From positions 1 to 64,000 of the forward strand of contig CAYWOR010000007.1 in NCBI GenBank assembly GCA_964459995.1: a stretch of 64,000 bases of DNA, in the 5' to 3' direction. Both the position numbers and the translations under genes were made by a program. Source of the stretch: CAZSHG01 sp964459995 (GTDB taxonomy: Bacteria > UBP14 > UBA6098). Of this stretch, positions 1-8,235 are shown piece after piece (within the stretch, counting starts at the first letter, position 1; the number at the start of each line of letters is the position of its first letter). The notes below the pieces were generated by a model, which saw nothing but the letters and a program-made list of their open reading frames with translations, was not told the DNA's origin and ran no database searches.

Positions 1-226
1 TTTTTCATCTGCTAAATCTGGTTCGCGGTCTGCTAAAGCTGGTTTATGAAATCCTTAACAAGGTTATGTCAATCATTTTACGAACTTTCCGATTCAAAAC
101 ATTCCCTCATAAAAATTGCAACCTGCTACTCCCCCAAAAAATTGATTTGTCCGCTTTCAAAGGATTTATCTTGCTAAATAGCTTAAAGAATCGTAAATTT
201 CATTGGTAAAAAGAGGTTTGATAAAA

Positions 227-1828
227 ATGAATGAGAATCAGGCAAAAATAGATGAGCTTTTGGATCAACTCGAAAAGAGCATATCCGAAATAGATAAGGT
301 GGAAATTCTAATCCGGCTGTCATCGGCTTTCCGAATGTTGTCGGATGTCGAAAAAGCCGCCTTTTATGCGAACGAAGCCCTTAAAATGAGCGAAACCCTG
401 CATTACAATAAAGGTATTGCCAAAGCTTCGATGGTCTTCGCCATCATCGATTTTTTCCGAGGAGAATATACCAAAGCCCTCGAACACAACTTCAAAGCTC
501 TCGAGAATGCAGAAGCGGCAGAGGACAAGAAAATCGTATCCGACTGCATGAACAACATCGGGCTGATATATTTCGATCAAGGAGATTATCCCCGCGCACT
601 CGAATTTCACCAAAAGGTTCTTCTAATCAAAGAAGAAATCGAAGACCTGCTGGGTATTTCGGCCTGCTACATCGGCATAGGCAATATTTACTGGCATCAG
701 GGAAGCTACGATGCGGCGCGGGAATACTACGAGAAATCCCTCGGTATCAAACGCAAACTGGAGGACAGCGTCGGAATCGCGGCATGCATGAACAACATCG
801 GAGCATCATATCAGAAACAGGAACGATACGGCGAAGCACTTCCTCACTTAATGAAATCCCTCGAAATCCGCCAGAACATAGGCGATACAATCGGAATCGC
901 CTATTCCCTTAGTAATATTGGTGAAAACTACATGTATCAGGGCGCCTTCGCCAAAGCTCTCGATTATTTCGAAAAGGCCCTCGCTATCAACAATGAGCTT
1001 GGCGAGAAGAACGGCATCGCGAGTTGCTGTATCAACATCGGCCATCTTTATCAGAAAAATGGAGACTACGAAAAAGCGCTGGAGTTTCTCTCCAAAGGCT
1101 TGAACTTTGCCATCGAAATAGGCTCGGTCGATCTCAAAATGGACGCCTATTCCGCCCTCTCTGAAACCCACGAATGCCTCGGCGACGCTAAAAACGCCCT
1201 TCGATATTTCAAATTCTACCGAACAGCCAACGAACAGCTATTCGGGCAGGAGCAAACCCGCAAATTTGCCCAGCTTGAAACTCGGTTCGAACTCAAAAAG
1301 AAGCAAGAGGAAATCGAAATATGGCGCAAGGCTTCCTCAACCGACCCACTCACTAAAATATTCAACAGGCAGGGATTATGGGAGAAAATCAAGGCAGAAA
1401 TAGAAAGCGCAGACAAAAAAGGCGGAAGTTTTATTCTCGCACTCGTGGATATTGACAAATTCAAAGATTTTAACGATACCTACGGCCACGATTGCGGCGA
1501 TGTCGTCCTCATTTCTGTGGCGAAGCTACTCATCCAGTCAATTGGCGAATTGGGTCATGCCGGAAGATGGGGAGGCGAAGAGTTCCTAATCGTCCTGCCC
1601 GGGATGGATCTCGATAACGGCTTACGCATCATCGAAGGTGTCAGGGAGAAAATCGAAAAATCAATCGTTTCGCACGGCGGTGAAAACCTTTCCATTACAG
1701 CCTCCTTCGGTGTCGCGGAGTATCAAAAGGGCAACGATATCGATAAAACAATAAAATCCGCCGATGACGCCCTTTACGAAGCCAAAGAGCGTGGTAGAAA
1801 TTGCTGTGTAAAGGCGAAAGCTCTTTAG
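227..1828 (+). CDS. TPR-repeat diguanylate cyclase (GGDEF)
   Basis: Predicted cytosolic c-di-GMP synthase; no signal peptide or membrane segment is visible. About eight tetratricopeptide repeats of ~40 residues fill residues ~30-340 (recurring pattern like NNIGxxYxxQGxYxxALxxxxKxLxI). A short charged linker follows, then a GGDEF domain (~370-533) with the active-site motif GGEEF inside GRWGGEEFLIVLPG. The RxxD inhibitory I-site expected five residues before GGEEF is absent (the four residues there are GELG), so product inhibition through that site is unlikely. The ATG at 227 is chosen over an in-frame TTG at 203 because AGAGG lies ten bases before it. The TPR part probably senses a protein partner. 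The function of the GGDEF domain is well known; the signal is not. Confidence 0.9.
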   Translation: MNENQAKIDELLDQLEKSISEIDKVEILIRLSSAFRMLSDVEKAAFYANEALKMSETLHYNKGIAKASMVFAIIDFFRGEYTKALEHNFKALENAEAAEDKKIVSDCMNNIGLIYFDQGDYPRALEFHQKVLLIKEEIEDLLGISACYIGIGNIYWHQGSYDAAREYYEKSLGIKRKLEDSVGIAACMNNIGASYQKQERYGEALPHLMKSLEIRQNIGDTIGIAYSLSNIGENYMYQGAFAKALDYFEKALAINNELGEKNGIASCCINIGHLYQKNGDYEKALEFLSKGLNFAIEIGSVDLKMDAYSALSETHECLGDAKNALRYFKFYRTANEQLFGQEQTRKFAQLETRFELKKKQEEIEIWRKASSTDPLTKIFNRQGLWEKIKAEIESADKKGGSFILALVDIDKFKDFNDTYGHDCGDVVLISVAKLLIQSIGELGHAGRWGGEEFLIVLPGMDLDNGLRIIEGVREKIEKSIVSHGGENLSITASFGVAEYQKGNDIDKTIKSADDALYEAKERGRNCCVKAKAL

Positions 1829-1874
1829 TGAAGAACTGCAGTCCAAGATATTAATTAGAATACCATAATAAATA

Positions 1875-1909
1875 GGCTGTCCTTTTAAGCTTGAGTTCAA
1901 AGGACAGCC
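1875..1909. terminator. Bidirectional hairpin terminator between convergent genes
   Basis: A perfect 11-bp inverted repeat, GGCTGTCCTTT (1875-1885) and AAAGGACAGCC (1899-1909), with a 13-nt loop, sits between the ends of the converging diguanylate cyclase and repeat-protein genes. The flanks are A/T-rich on both sides but lack a long T run, so termination strength is inferred. Confidence 0.7.
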
Positions 1910-1935
1910 AATTTGCAGTCTCCTCGCAGACCTAT

Positions 1936-4900
1936 CTATTCCACGTCTATCACTGATTCGTAATCGGCGTAGCCTTTGCGGACTGCTGTTAAGGTAAACG
2001 CGACATCATAGTCCGCACTCGCTCCGTGTGCCCGAATTTTCACCTTACCATCATCGACTATCGCACCGAGCCGCCCCGGATCATCGAGAGTTTGGGCTGT
2101 CACATTCACAGAGAATGTTCCCGGTTCTGCAACGAGTATAAACTCTTCCGGTATCTCGAATTCAGCATAGCCGCCTGAGAGGGCGACACTGCTCCGATGC
2201 TCTATGAGAACTTGATTCGCCTCGGTAGAAGTAAAGCGAATCATCTTGGCCGGATCCAGAGGATGCGGTTCGACGAAGTTTTTCACTCCGCCGAATACTT
2301 GAAAACTCCCATAGACAGTAAGGTTCGATTCAGCGGTAATGTCCTCTCTGACAATAAGGTCCTCGTTGACAATAAGGTCCGATGTAACTACTCCGGTAAC
2401 ATTCAAGTCGCTTGTTTCTATACCGCCTGCGGCTGAAACACTGCCGTTTATGCTCAGATTTCCGCCCGTTATGGACACATGGCTGTTACCGAAATTGATC
2501 GATCCGCCTGTGCCCGATTCACCAAAGAATGAAACTGTAGTGAAATCATGGAAATAGAGGTTGCCGTAGGTTTTAAGCGCCGTGTATGAGGGTGTGTTAA
2601 TAGTCATTCCGTATTTGCAGTTATCAATAGCGAGTCCGGTTCCTCTGTTGGCTCTGGTTATGCGGAGTGCGTATGTAGTATCGTGAGCTATCGTGTCAGG
2701 CTTTGAAATATAACACCCATCGTCGGCATCGAGTATGATACTGTGTTCAGGGGCGTTATATCTATATATGGATAGTGAATTCTTCAGTGGTTCAAATGTC
2801 ATAACATCTTGCCATGGCACTCCACGGACTACACGAAGGTTTCCGTTGAATGTTCCGGCGGCACCTAATGAGCTTGTATTATATCCATAAATCGCCGAAG
2901 CCGTATCAGGAGCGGTGGCATATACTCCCGCGGCCAATTTCGCCTTGGAGGCCGTTTTCGCATAAACTCCATACACCGTGTTTGTTGTCGATGTCGCCTC
3001 GCCGTATATTCCGGCACTGTTGGATCCATTTGCATTCGTAATGCCTTTGACCCCGAAACCGACAAATGGATACGGAGCTTCTGCAACATTGTGAGCATAC
3101 ACAGCCGAATTCCCCGATGTCGCGTGGCAGAGCGCCGTCAGGCCGTTTCCGCCTTTCGAGACTGCGGTAACTCCACTTCCGCTATTCGACGCGAGATTAT
3201 TGATTCCCTTGATAGCCGCTCTCGGGAAAGTATCCAACATCGAGAGAGAGCCGCCAAATTGTGCAGTAATAACCGATGGAACATCATTGCACAAGCTGTT
3301 TGTTGCATGAATCATCGGGAATGTATCGCAATCGGAACGGATTCTGATAACATCCTGATAATAAGTCTCGTTCCAACGTTTGAACAACATCCCACCATTT
3401 GCAGAGTCTTGACCGGCAATGAAATACTTCGCTTTGACAGTGTCGCCACCCGCCGAAAGGGAATCCGCGCTGATGATAATGCCGTTGGCGTTCGTTGTAA
3501 CTCTAATAGGTAACAGCCCTTCGATTGTAAAGTTGTTATCAGGCAGTGTCGGCTTTGCGGTAGTGTTGATTGTCTGAATCGGGGCGCGGTTATCGACACC
3601 GCCGAATTCAGTGATAACAGAGCCGTCCGGCTTGAATATCACCACATTGTCATATGAAGGGTCGGCAAGGAAAAGCGGTTCGGTCTCGGTTTGATTCATC
3701 ACCTCGAATTTGCCGAGGGATAGGACTCCATGTCCTCCCGGCCCACCCGAACGGCCACGAACGCCTGCGGAAATATCGCTACTCGAATAGCCGTAAACAC
3801 CGGCAGAAAGGAAGTTGTCCGTCGAAACTGTTCCGATTACGCCGTAGTTATTGCCGGTAGCATTCGAGCTTGCACCCATAATGCCATAGACATTCGGGAT
3901 GTTCGTTAGGCCTTTAATCGAAGCCTGAAGAAAAGTATCAGCGACACCCCCTACAGAATCCCAATCGAATGATGCTCTAATCAAAGCAGGAGTCCATGGA
4001 CACGGAACATAACTATAAACATCGATTAGGGATCTCAAATCGCTACAGTCTGACCTGATAATGACTCTATCTTGGCTTCCGTAATTTCTGAAAACCATTT
4101 TCCCTGGTGTTGTATCACTTCCGGCAATGAAAAAGTTTGCTTTTATAGTATCCGAATTGAAGACCGAGTCTAAGCCAATTGTTATACTGTTTGTTTCTGT
4201 GAGAACTCGAATTGGTGTTTCACCCAGAATGTTTAAATTATTATCTGGTATTGTCGGTTTTGCGATAGTGTTAATTGTCTGAATCGGGGCGCGGTTATCG
4301 ATGCCGCCGAATTCGGTAATAACAGAACCGTCCGGCTTGAATATCACCACATTGTCATATGAAGGGTCGGCAAGGAAAAGCGGTTCGGTCTCGGTTTGAT
4401 TCATCACCTCGAATTTGCCGAGGGATAGGACTCCATGTCCTCCCGGCCCACCCGAACGGCCGCGAACACCCGCCGAAACATCGTTACTCGAATAGCCGTA
4501 AACACCCGCCGAACTGAAGTTGTTCGTTGAAACTGTTCCGACGACGCCGTAACCTAATCCTTCCGCGTTAGAGTTTGCTCCGACAACTCCGCGGACACCG
4601 GGGATGTTTGTGAGGCCTTTTACAGCCGCCTGAGTAAATGTATCTTCTACGGCTCCAAAAACATCGTCGATAATTCCGCGTATCATCGCTGGTGCCGAAG
4701 GACAAGCATAGAAGGATACAGCATCTACAAGAGGCTCATCTGTGCATTCGCCTCTGATATCGACTCGATATGTTCCTTCATTATCTCGCACACGAATTCT
4801 GCCGTGCGCTTCGTTATCGCCGGCTATGAAAAGCTTCGCTTGAATCGTATCAGGTAGTGTCAGAGAATCTATACTGATCTTGATGCCGTGGGACTCGGTA

Positions 4901-6753
4901 GTCACTCTAATCGGCAACTCGCCCTCGATAGTGAAATCATTATCGGGGATAGTCGGCGTTGCGGTGCCGTTAATTACTTGAATTGGGACATTTTGTGTGG
5001 GACCGCCAAACTCGGATAGCAATGTGCCGTCCCCGCTATATAATTTCACAGTTTGCCAGACCGGATCGACCTCGAGAACAGTTTGCGTCCCATCTGTCTT
5101 GCGGACAGCGAACATACCGTCTGAAACTACACCATAGCCGTTTACTCCACCCGCAACTCCACGGACACCGATAGAATGGTCAGCATCGGATCTTCCCATT
5201 ACTGCCGCGGCATCAGGATCGGTAGTCTCGATGCTTCCCAAAACCCCGAATACCGTCCCGGTTTCAGAATGAGCGTGCCCTCTCACGCCGGCGGCAAGGT
5301 CTGAATCAGAAAAGACATCTCCATAGACACCGAAAGTTTTACCGGATGAAAGTGCGACCCCCCGTATGCCTGAGGAGAAATCGGTTTCAGATGATGTTGA
5401 CCCTAAAACTCCATAAACCATTCCTTCTTCAGCCGCGGCCAAACCTTTCACAGCGGCATTATGATTTCCTCTTGTGCGGCTGATGGCGTGAACTCCAACA
5501 CCCGAATCGCTTTCGGCGTATATCGCCGCCGACATAGGATTTTTGCTCCCGTTATATGCCGTAAGACCATATGTCTGGCCTGTGGAGCCTCCCGAATATG
5601 CTCTGACGCCCGCGGAAAAATCCTCGTTGGAAAATGAAGCTCCGCTGACACCGAAAACACGGCCGCTATTCGATACAGCTATTCCGCTAACCCCCGATGC
5701 AAACTCCGTTTCCGACCTTGTTACACCGACTACGCCAAAGGTCTCTCCCGTAGTGCACATAGCTTCGCCCTTGACACCGGCGGCACCGTCGCCGCAAGCC
5801 TCGGTTACGCCAACTAGACCACTGCCTGAACCGGTCTCAACCGTTGCTGTTCCAGTTAACCCGATGCCCTCTGTTCCAGTGGCCTCGACATCAATCGTGC
5901 TCTCGTCTGCTCCGCTACCGGTGAATCTACGGGGCATCGAAACCTTGTTTTCCTCGGCCTCGACAGAAAAAACAGTATCACCGGCTGAGTTCTTAACAAC
6001 CAAATTCCCAATAAACTCGCCGGCCGCACCGGAAGAATCTTCATTTCGAGCTTTTATTGCGGCTCCCCCACCTGCGGCTTCGGCTTCGATCCCGCTCTTC
6101 CCAGCTTCTCCCGACTTCACAACCACACCCGGCTCATCGGGTTCTCCATGTGCGATAATACGTCCTTCTCCATCGCCCTTCTTAATAATCAATTCTCCGG
6201 GAACACCGATATCGCCTATTATCAGAGGGTTTGACGTTTCCACATTCGCACTTATTCGTATCTCATTGCTTTCCGGAATCTCGACGATTTCAATATTTGC
6301 GCCCTCGATAAGCTGAATATTCCCCATAACAGGGTCAGGGGCGACCATATTTAATGTTTTAACATAAAAGCCTGTTACAACGCTCTCTGCCACGGCGGCA
6401 GAAAAAGAATAGGGCGAAGACGACATTACCAATCGGGGGATTAGCTCGGTGCCATCGATGATTATCTCGAGCCAATATTGTGTGTCAAAGGGAAGATTTA
6501 TCGGGTTGATTGAACCCAATAGAACATCGAAAAAACCCCGATTGACCAATATCGCGTTTGAGCCATTATAAACCTCGCCCCATAGCGAATCTCCACCAAT
6601 TTCAGCATTGTAAATAACGAAAGCCATCGGCAGAGCATCGTTGATCCCGACACCTGCCATATCGGTGAGTTTGCCTTGGTAGCTGATCCTCGATCCATAT
6701 GCGGAAAACCCAAACATAAAAATGCAAAACGCCACACAAATTAGTCTTCTCAT
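1936..6753 (-). CDS. Large secreted fibre-like repeat protein
   Basis: 1605 residues with an N-terminal signal peptide (MRRLICVAFCIFMFGFSAYG) followed at once by the SYQGKLTD...G motif that opens many secreted or tail-fibre-like proteins of candidate phyla. Residues ~280-570 hold many short Gly-rich repeats (xGVxGxA, GVYGxxxS). Residues ~590-1330 contain three long modules opening with PTIPDNxFTIEG-like text and ending in SVITEFGG; two share 134 identical bases. The C-terminus (~1480-1605) begins with VKNFVEPHPLDP, a domain typical of such fibres. No enzymatic motif is seen. AAAAAGGA precedes the ATG by ~9 nt. A TTGACA on the same strand at 6821-6816 may belong to its promoter, but its -10 is poor. 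Likely a cell-surface or extracellular structural protein; the exact role is unknown. Confidence 0.8.
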   Translation of the reverse strand: MRRLICVAFCIFMFGFSAYGSRISYQGKLTDMAGVGINDALPMAFVIYNAEIGGDSLWGEVYNGSNAILVNRGFFDVLLGSINPINLPFDTQYWLEIIIDGTELIPRLVMSSSPYSFSAAVAESVVTGFYVKTLNMVAPDPVMGNIQLIEGANIEIVEIPESNEIRISANVETSNPLIIGDIGVPGELIIKKGDGEGRIIAHGEPDEPGVVVKSGEAGKSGIEAEAAGGGAAIKARNEDSSGAAGEFIGNLVVKNSAGDTVFSVEAEENKVSMPRRFTGSGADESTIDVEATGTEGIGLTGTATVETGSGSGLVGVTEACGDGAAGVKGEAMCTTGETFGVVGVTRSETEFASGVSGIAVSNSGRVFGVSGASFSNEDFSAGVRAYSGGSTGQTYGLTAYNGSKNPMSAAIYAESDSGVGVHAISRTRGNHNAAVKGLAAAEEGMVYGVLGSTSSETDFSSGIRGVALSSGKTFGVYGDVFSDSDLAAGVRGHAHSETGTVFGVLGSIETTDPDAAAVMGRSDADHSIGVRGVAGGVNGYGVVSDGMFAVRKTDGTQTVLEVDPVWQTVKLYSGDGTLLSEFGGPTQNVPIQVINGTATPTIPDNDFTIEGELPIRVTTESHGIKISIDSLTLPDTIQAKLFIAGDNEAHGRIRVRDNEGTYRVDIRGECTDEPLVDAVSFYACPSAPAMIRGIIDDVFGAVEDTFTQAAVKGLTNIPGVRGVVGANSNAEGLGYGVVGTVSTNNFSSAGVYGYSSNDVSAGVRGRSGGPGGHGVLSLGKFEVMNQTETEPLFLADPSYDNVVIFKPDGSVITEFGGIDNRAPIQTINTIAKPTIPDNNLNILGETPIRVLTETNSITIGLDSVFNSDTIKANFFIAGSDTTPGKMVFRNYGSQDRVIIRSDCSDLRSLIDVYSYVPCPWTPALIRASFDWDSVGGVADTFLQASIKGLTNIPNVYGIMGASSNATGNNYGVIGTVSTDNFLSAGVYGYSSSDISAGVRGRSGGPGGHGVLSLGKFEVMNQTETEPLFLADPSYDNVVIFKPDGSVITEFGGVDNRAPIQTINTTAKPTLPDNNFTIEGLLPIRVTTNANGIIISADSLSAGGDTVKAKYFIAGQDSANGGMLFKRWNETYYQDVIRIRSDCDTFPMIHATNSLCNDVPSVITAQFGGSLSMLDTFPRAAIKGINNLASNSGSGVTAVSKGGNGLTALCHATSGNSAVYAHNVAEAPYPFVGFGVKGITNANGSNSAGIYGEATSTTNTVYGVYAKTASKAKLAAGVYATAPDTASAIYGYNTSSLGAAGTFNGNLRVVRGVPWQDVMTFEPLKNSLSIYRYNAPEHSIILDADDGCYISKPDTIAHDTTYALRITRANRGTGLAIDNCKYGMTINTPSYTALKTYGNLYFHDFTTVSFFGESGTGGSINFGNSHVSITGGNLSINGSVSAAGGIETSDLNVTGVVTSDLIVNEDLIVREDITAESNLTVYGSFQVFGGVKNFVEPHPLDPAKMIRFTSTEANQVLIEHRSSVALSGGYAEFEIPEEFILVAEPGTFSVNVTAQTLDDPGRLGAIVDDGKVKIRAHGASADYDVAFTLTAVRKGYADYESVIDVE
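3623..3756 (-). repeat. Internal direct repeat, copy 1 (134 bp identical)
   Basis: Base-for-base identical to 4328-4461 (offset 705 bp), inside the fibre gene. It encodes the stretch around GGHGVLSLGKFEVMNQ through LFLADPSYDNVVIF. Similarity continues at lower identity on both sides. Confidence 0.95.
4328..4461 (-). repeat. Internal direct repeat, copy 2 (134 bp identical)
   Basis: Second copy of the 134-bp identical segment of 3623-3756. The mismatches start right at its borders (3622/4327 and 3757/4462). It points to recent module duplication or gene conversion within the gene. Confidence 0.95.
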
Positions 6754-7006
6754 CGCTCAATTCCTTTTTGTTAAGAGCCTAAACTGCCTATAAAGAAAAT
6801 CCCAAATCAATGAGATGTCAATAAATTTTTTCTAAAAAAATTACATTCAAGATGTGGAGTTCTCGATTTTGTGGTCTTAAACGGCCATTCCGGTCGAACC
6901 CCACAAGAGGACTTAGAGTGCAAAGCGGCACGCAGAAAGATTTTACCGCCGCAGTCGGTTTCGCTCATCCTTTTAGGGATTTTTTCGCGAGCCGCTATTT
7001 TATTCC

Positions 7007-7035
7007 TTGACAACCCCGCCCCACTCTTTTAGATT
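7007..7035 (+). promoter_or_regulatory. Sigma70-like promoter candidate upstream of dinD
   Basis: TTGACA (7007-7012), a 17-bp spacer, then TAGATT (7030-7035). It lies ~150 bp before the dinD start in the 433-bp gap 6754-7186. The rest of that gap shows no gene apart from the short tail fragment at 7046-7153. No LexA box was recognised, so SOS control of dinD is not shown by the sequence. Confidence 0.45.
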
Positions 7036-7045
7036 GGGCTTTAGA

Positions 7046-7153
7046 ATGAAGCATGTTTTTCAAAATACCACCTCAACCCGAACCGCGACAAACGGCAACC
7101 GCCCCGACAGCCCCACGCCTAACCCTCAAACCAAACCCGAGCTGGGAATATGA
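7046..7153 (+). pseudogene. Fragment with methyltransferase-type C-terminal tail (upstream of dinD)
   Basis: A 35-residue open stretch ends NGNRPDSPTPNPQTKPELGI then stop. Its last eight residues and stop position match the end of the fragment at 8032-8208, and NGNRPDxP resembles the GKRPD element near the C-terminus of many adenine DNA methyltransferases. The body of such an enzyme is missing. Read as a decayed gene end; its independent expression is doubtful. Confidence 0.4.
7127..7151 (+). repeat. 25-bp direct repeat flanking dinD, copy 1
   Basis: Matches 8182-8206 with a single mismatch (7138 versus 8193; offset 1055 bp). The two copies bracket dinD. Both are in frame and encode QTKPELGI followed by a stop codon. 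Confidence 0.85.
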
Positions 7154-7186
7154 AAACCCCCTGCAAATTCAAGCAAAGGAGAAAAG

Positions 7187-8032
7187 GTGCCGAACGAAAT
7201 CGATAAAATAAATAACGGTAGCCATAATTCACCTTTCGAGAGAATAAAAAGGGTTACCGACACCGGAAACGAGTTCTGGAACAGCCGCGATATGGCAAAA
7301 ATCCTCGAATACGGCGACTATCGGAATTTTGAATCGGTTGTTAAAAAAGCCCGAATGGCGTGTTTCAATAGCGGCAACCGAATCGATGACCATTTCGTTG
7401 ACGTCACCGATATGGTCCAAATCGGTAGTAGCGCTGTGCGCGAGGTCGATTCCGTCCTCCTGTCGCGCTACGCTTGTTATTTGATTATTCAGAACGCCGA
7501 CCCGCGAAAAGACATCGTGGCAATAGGCCAAACATACTTTGCGATACAGACCCGCCGGCAGGAACTCGCCGACGAAAGAATCGAAGAAGAACGCCGCCTG
7601 ATCCTCCGAAATGAGATAAAAAAGCACAACACGAAACTCGCAGAGGCCGCGAAAGGCGCGGGTGTTATCGAGCCTGTCGATTACGCGATATTCCAGAACC
7701 ACGGCTATAAAGGGCTTTACGGCGGATTGACGGCTGAGGGCATTCATGTGCGCAAAGGGCTGAAGAAATCACAGAAAATACTCGACCACATGGGAAGCAC
7801 CGAACTTGCCGCAAACCTTTTCCGTGCTACACAAACCGAGGAGAAACTCAAGCGCGACGGGACGGAGGGCAAAACGGCGGCGAACAAAACCCACTACGAG
7901 GTCGGAAGAAAGGTGCGCGAAACGATAGAGGAACTCGGCGGCACGATGCCTGAGGATTTACCCGCCGCGGAGAGCATAAAGAAGCTCGAACGGAAAAAGC
8001 ATAAGGAACTCGAAGAGCGGGAGGAGGAATAA
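7187..8032 (+). CDS. dinD: DNA-damage-inducible protein D (DinD) homologue
   Basis: 281 residues matching the DinD family over its length: an N-terminal BRO/ANT-like region (FWNSRDMAKILEYGDYRNF), the hallmark SSAVREVDSVLLSRYACYLI, NADPRKDIVAIGQTYFAIQT with RRQEL, and the C-terminal LTAEGIHVRKGLKKSQKILD with LAANLFRATQTEEK. In Escherichia coli DinD is SOS-induced and has been reported to affect RecA; homologues are often found with mobile or restriction genes. The start is GTG, supported by AAAGGAG six bases upstream. The gene lies between two direct repeats and two methyltransferase-like tail fragments, just before a defence-type NTPase, which suggests it travelled with a restriction or defence island. 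The C-terminus is highly charged (KKLERKKHKELEEREEE). Confidence 0.9.
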   Translation: MPNEIDKINNGSHNSPFERIKRVTDTGNEFWNSRDMAKILEYGDYRNFESVVKKARMACFNSGNRIDDHFVDVTDMVQIGSSAVREVDSVLLSRYACYLIIQNADPRKDIVAIGQTYFAIQTRRQELADERIEEERRLILRNEIKKHNTKLAEAAKGAGVIEPVDYAIFQNHGYKGLYGGLTAEGIHVRKGLKKSQKILDHMGSTELAANLFRATQTEEKLKRDGTEGKTAANKTHYEVGRKVRETIEELGGTMPEDLPAAESIKKLERKKHKELEEREEE

Positions 8033-8208
8033 TGACCCTCCACCCCCCGCGCACCTACCCGAAGATTCAGATTTTCACGGTTGCGGATTATTTCGACGGC
8101 AAACGCCCCGACCTCCGCGCGCTTTGCGGCCCACGGCACACCTCCGAAACCCTGAAAAAAGCCAAACAAATAACCAAACCCCAAACCAAACCGGAGCTGG
8201 GAATATAA
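8032..8208 (+). pseudogene. C-terminal remnant of a site-specific DNA methyltransferase
   Basis: 58 codons beginning at an ATG that shares one base with the dinD stop (TAATG). The stretch YPKIQIFTVADYFDGKRPDL resembles the distal end of N6-adenine methyltransferases, whose last strand and tail commonly read P+IQILTIxxxxxGKRPD followed by a Lys-rich end (here LKKAKQ). The catalytic motifs (FxGxG, DPPY) are absent. The end PQTKPELGI is shared with the fragment upstream of dinD. Translation coupled to dinD is possible, but a complete enzyme cannot result. Confidence 0.5.
8182..8206 (+). repeat. 25-bp direct repeat flanking dinD, copy 2
   Basis: Partner of 7127-7151 (24 of 25 bases identical); it forms the last codons of the methyltransferase-tail fragment downstream of dinD. 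Confidence 0.85.
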
Positions 8209-8235
8209 GGGATTTAAAAATGGAGCGAAAAAAAA

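Noticed and set aside
5543..6316. 257-codon + strand frame opposite the fibre gene
   Set aside because: Shadow of the repetitive fibre gene (Pro/Ser/Thr-rich complement of Gly-rich repeats); no family resemblance or ribosome site.
6754..7186. LexA box controlling dinD
   Set aside because: No CTGT-N8-ACAG or GAAC-N4-GTTC type site was found, so SOS control cannot be claimed from sequence.
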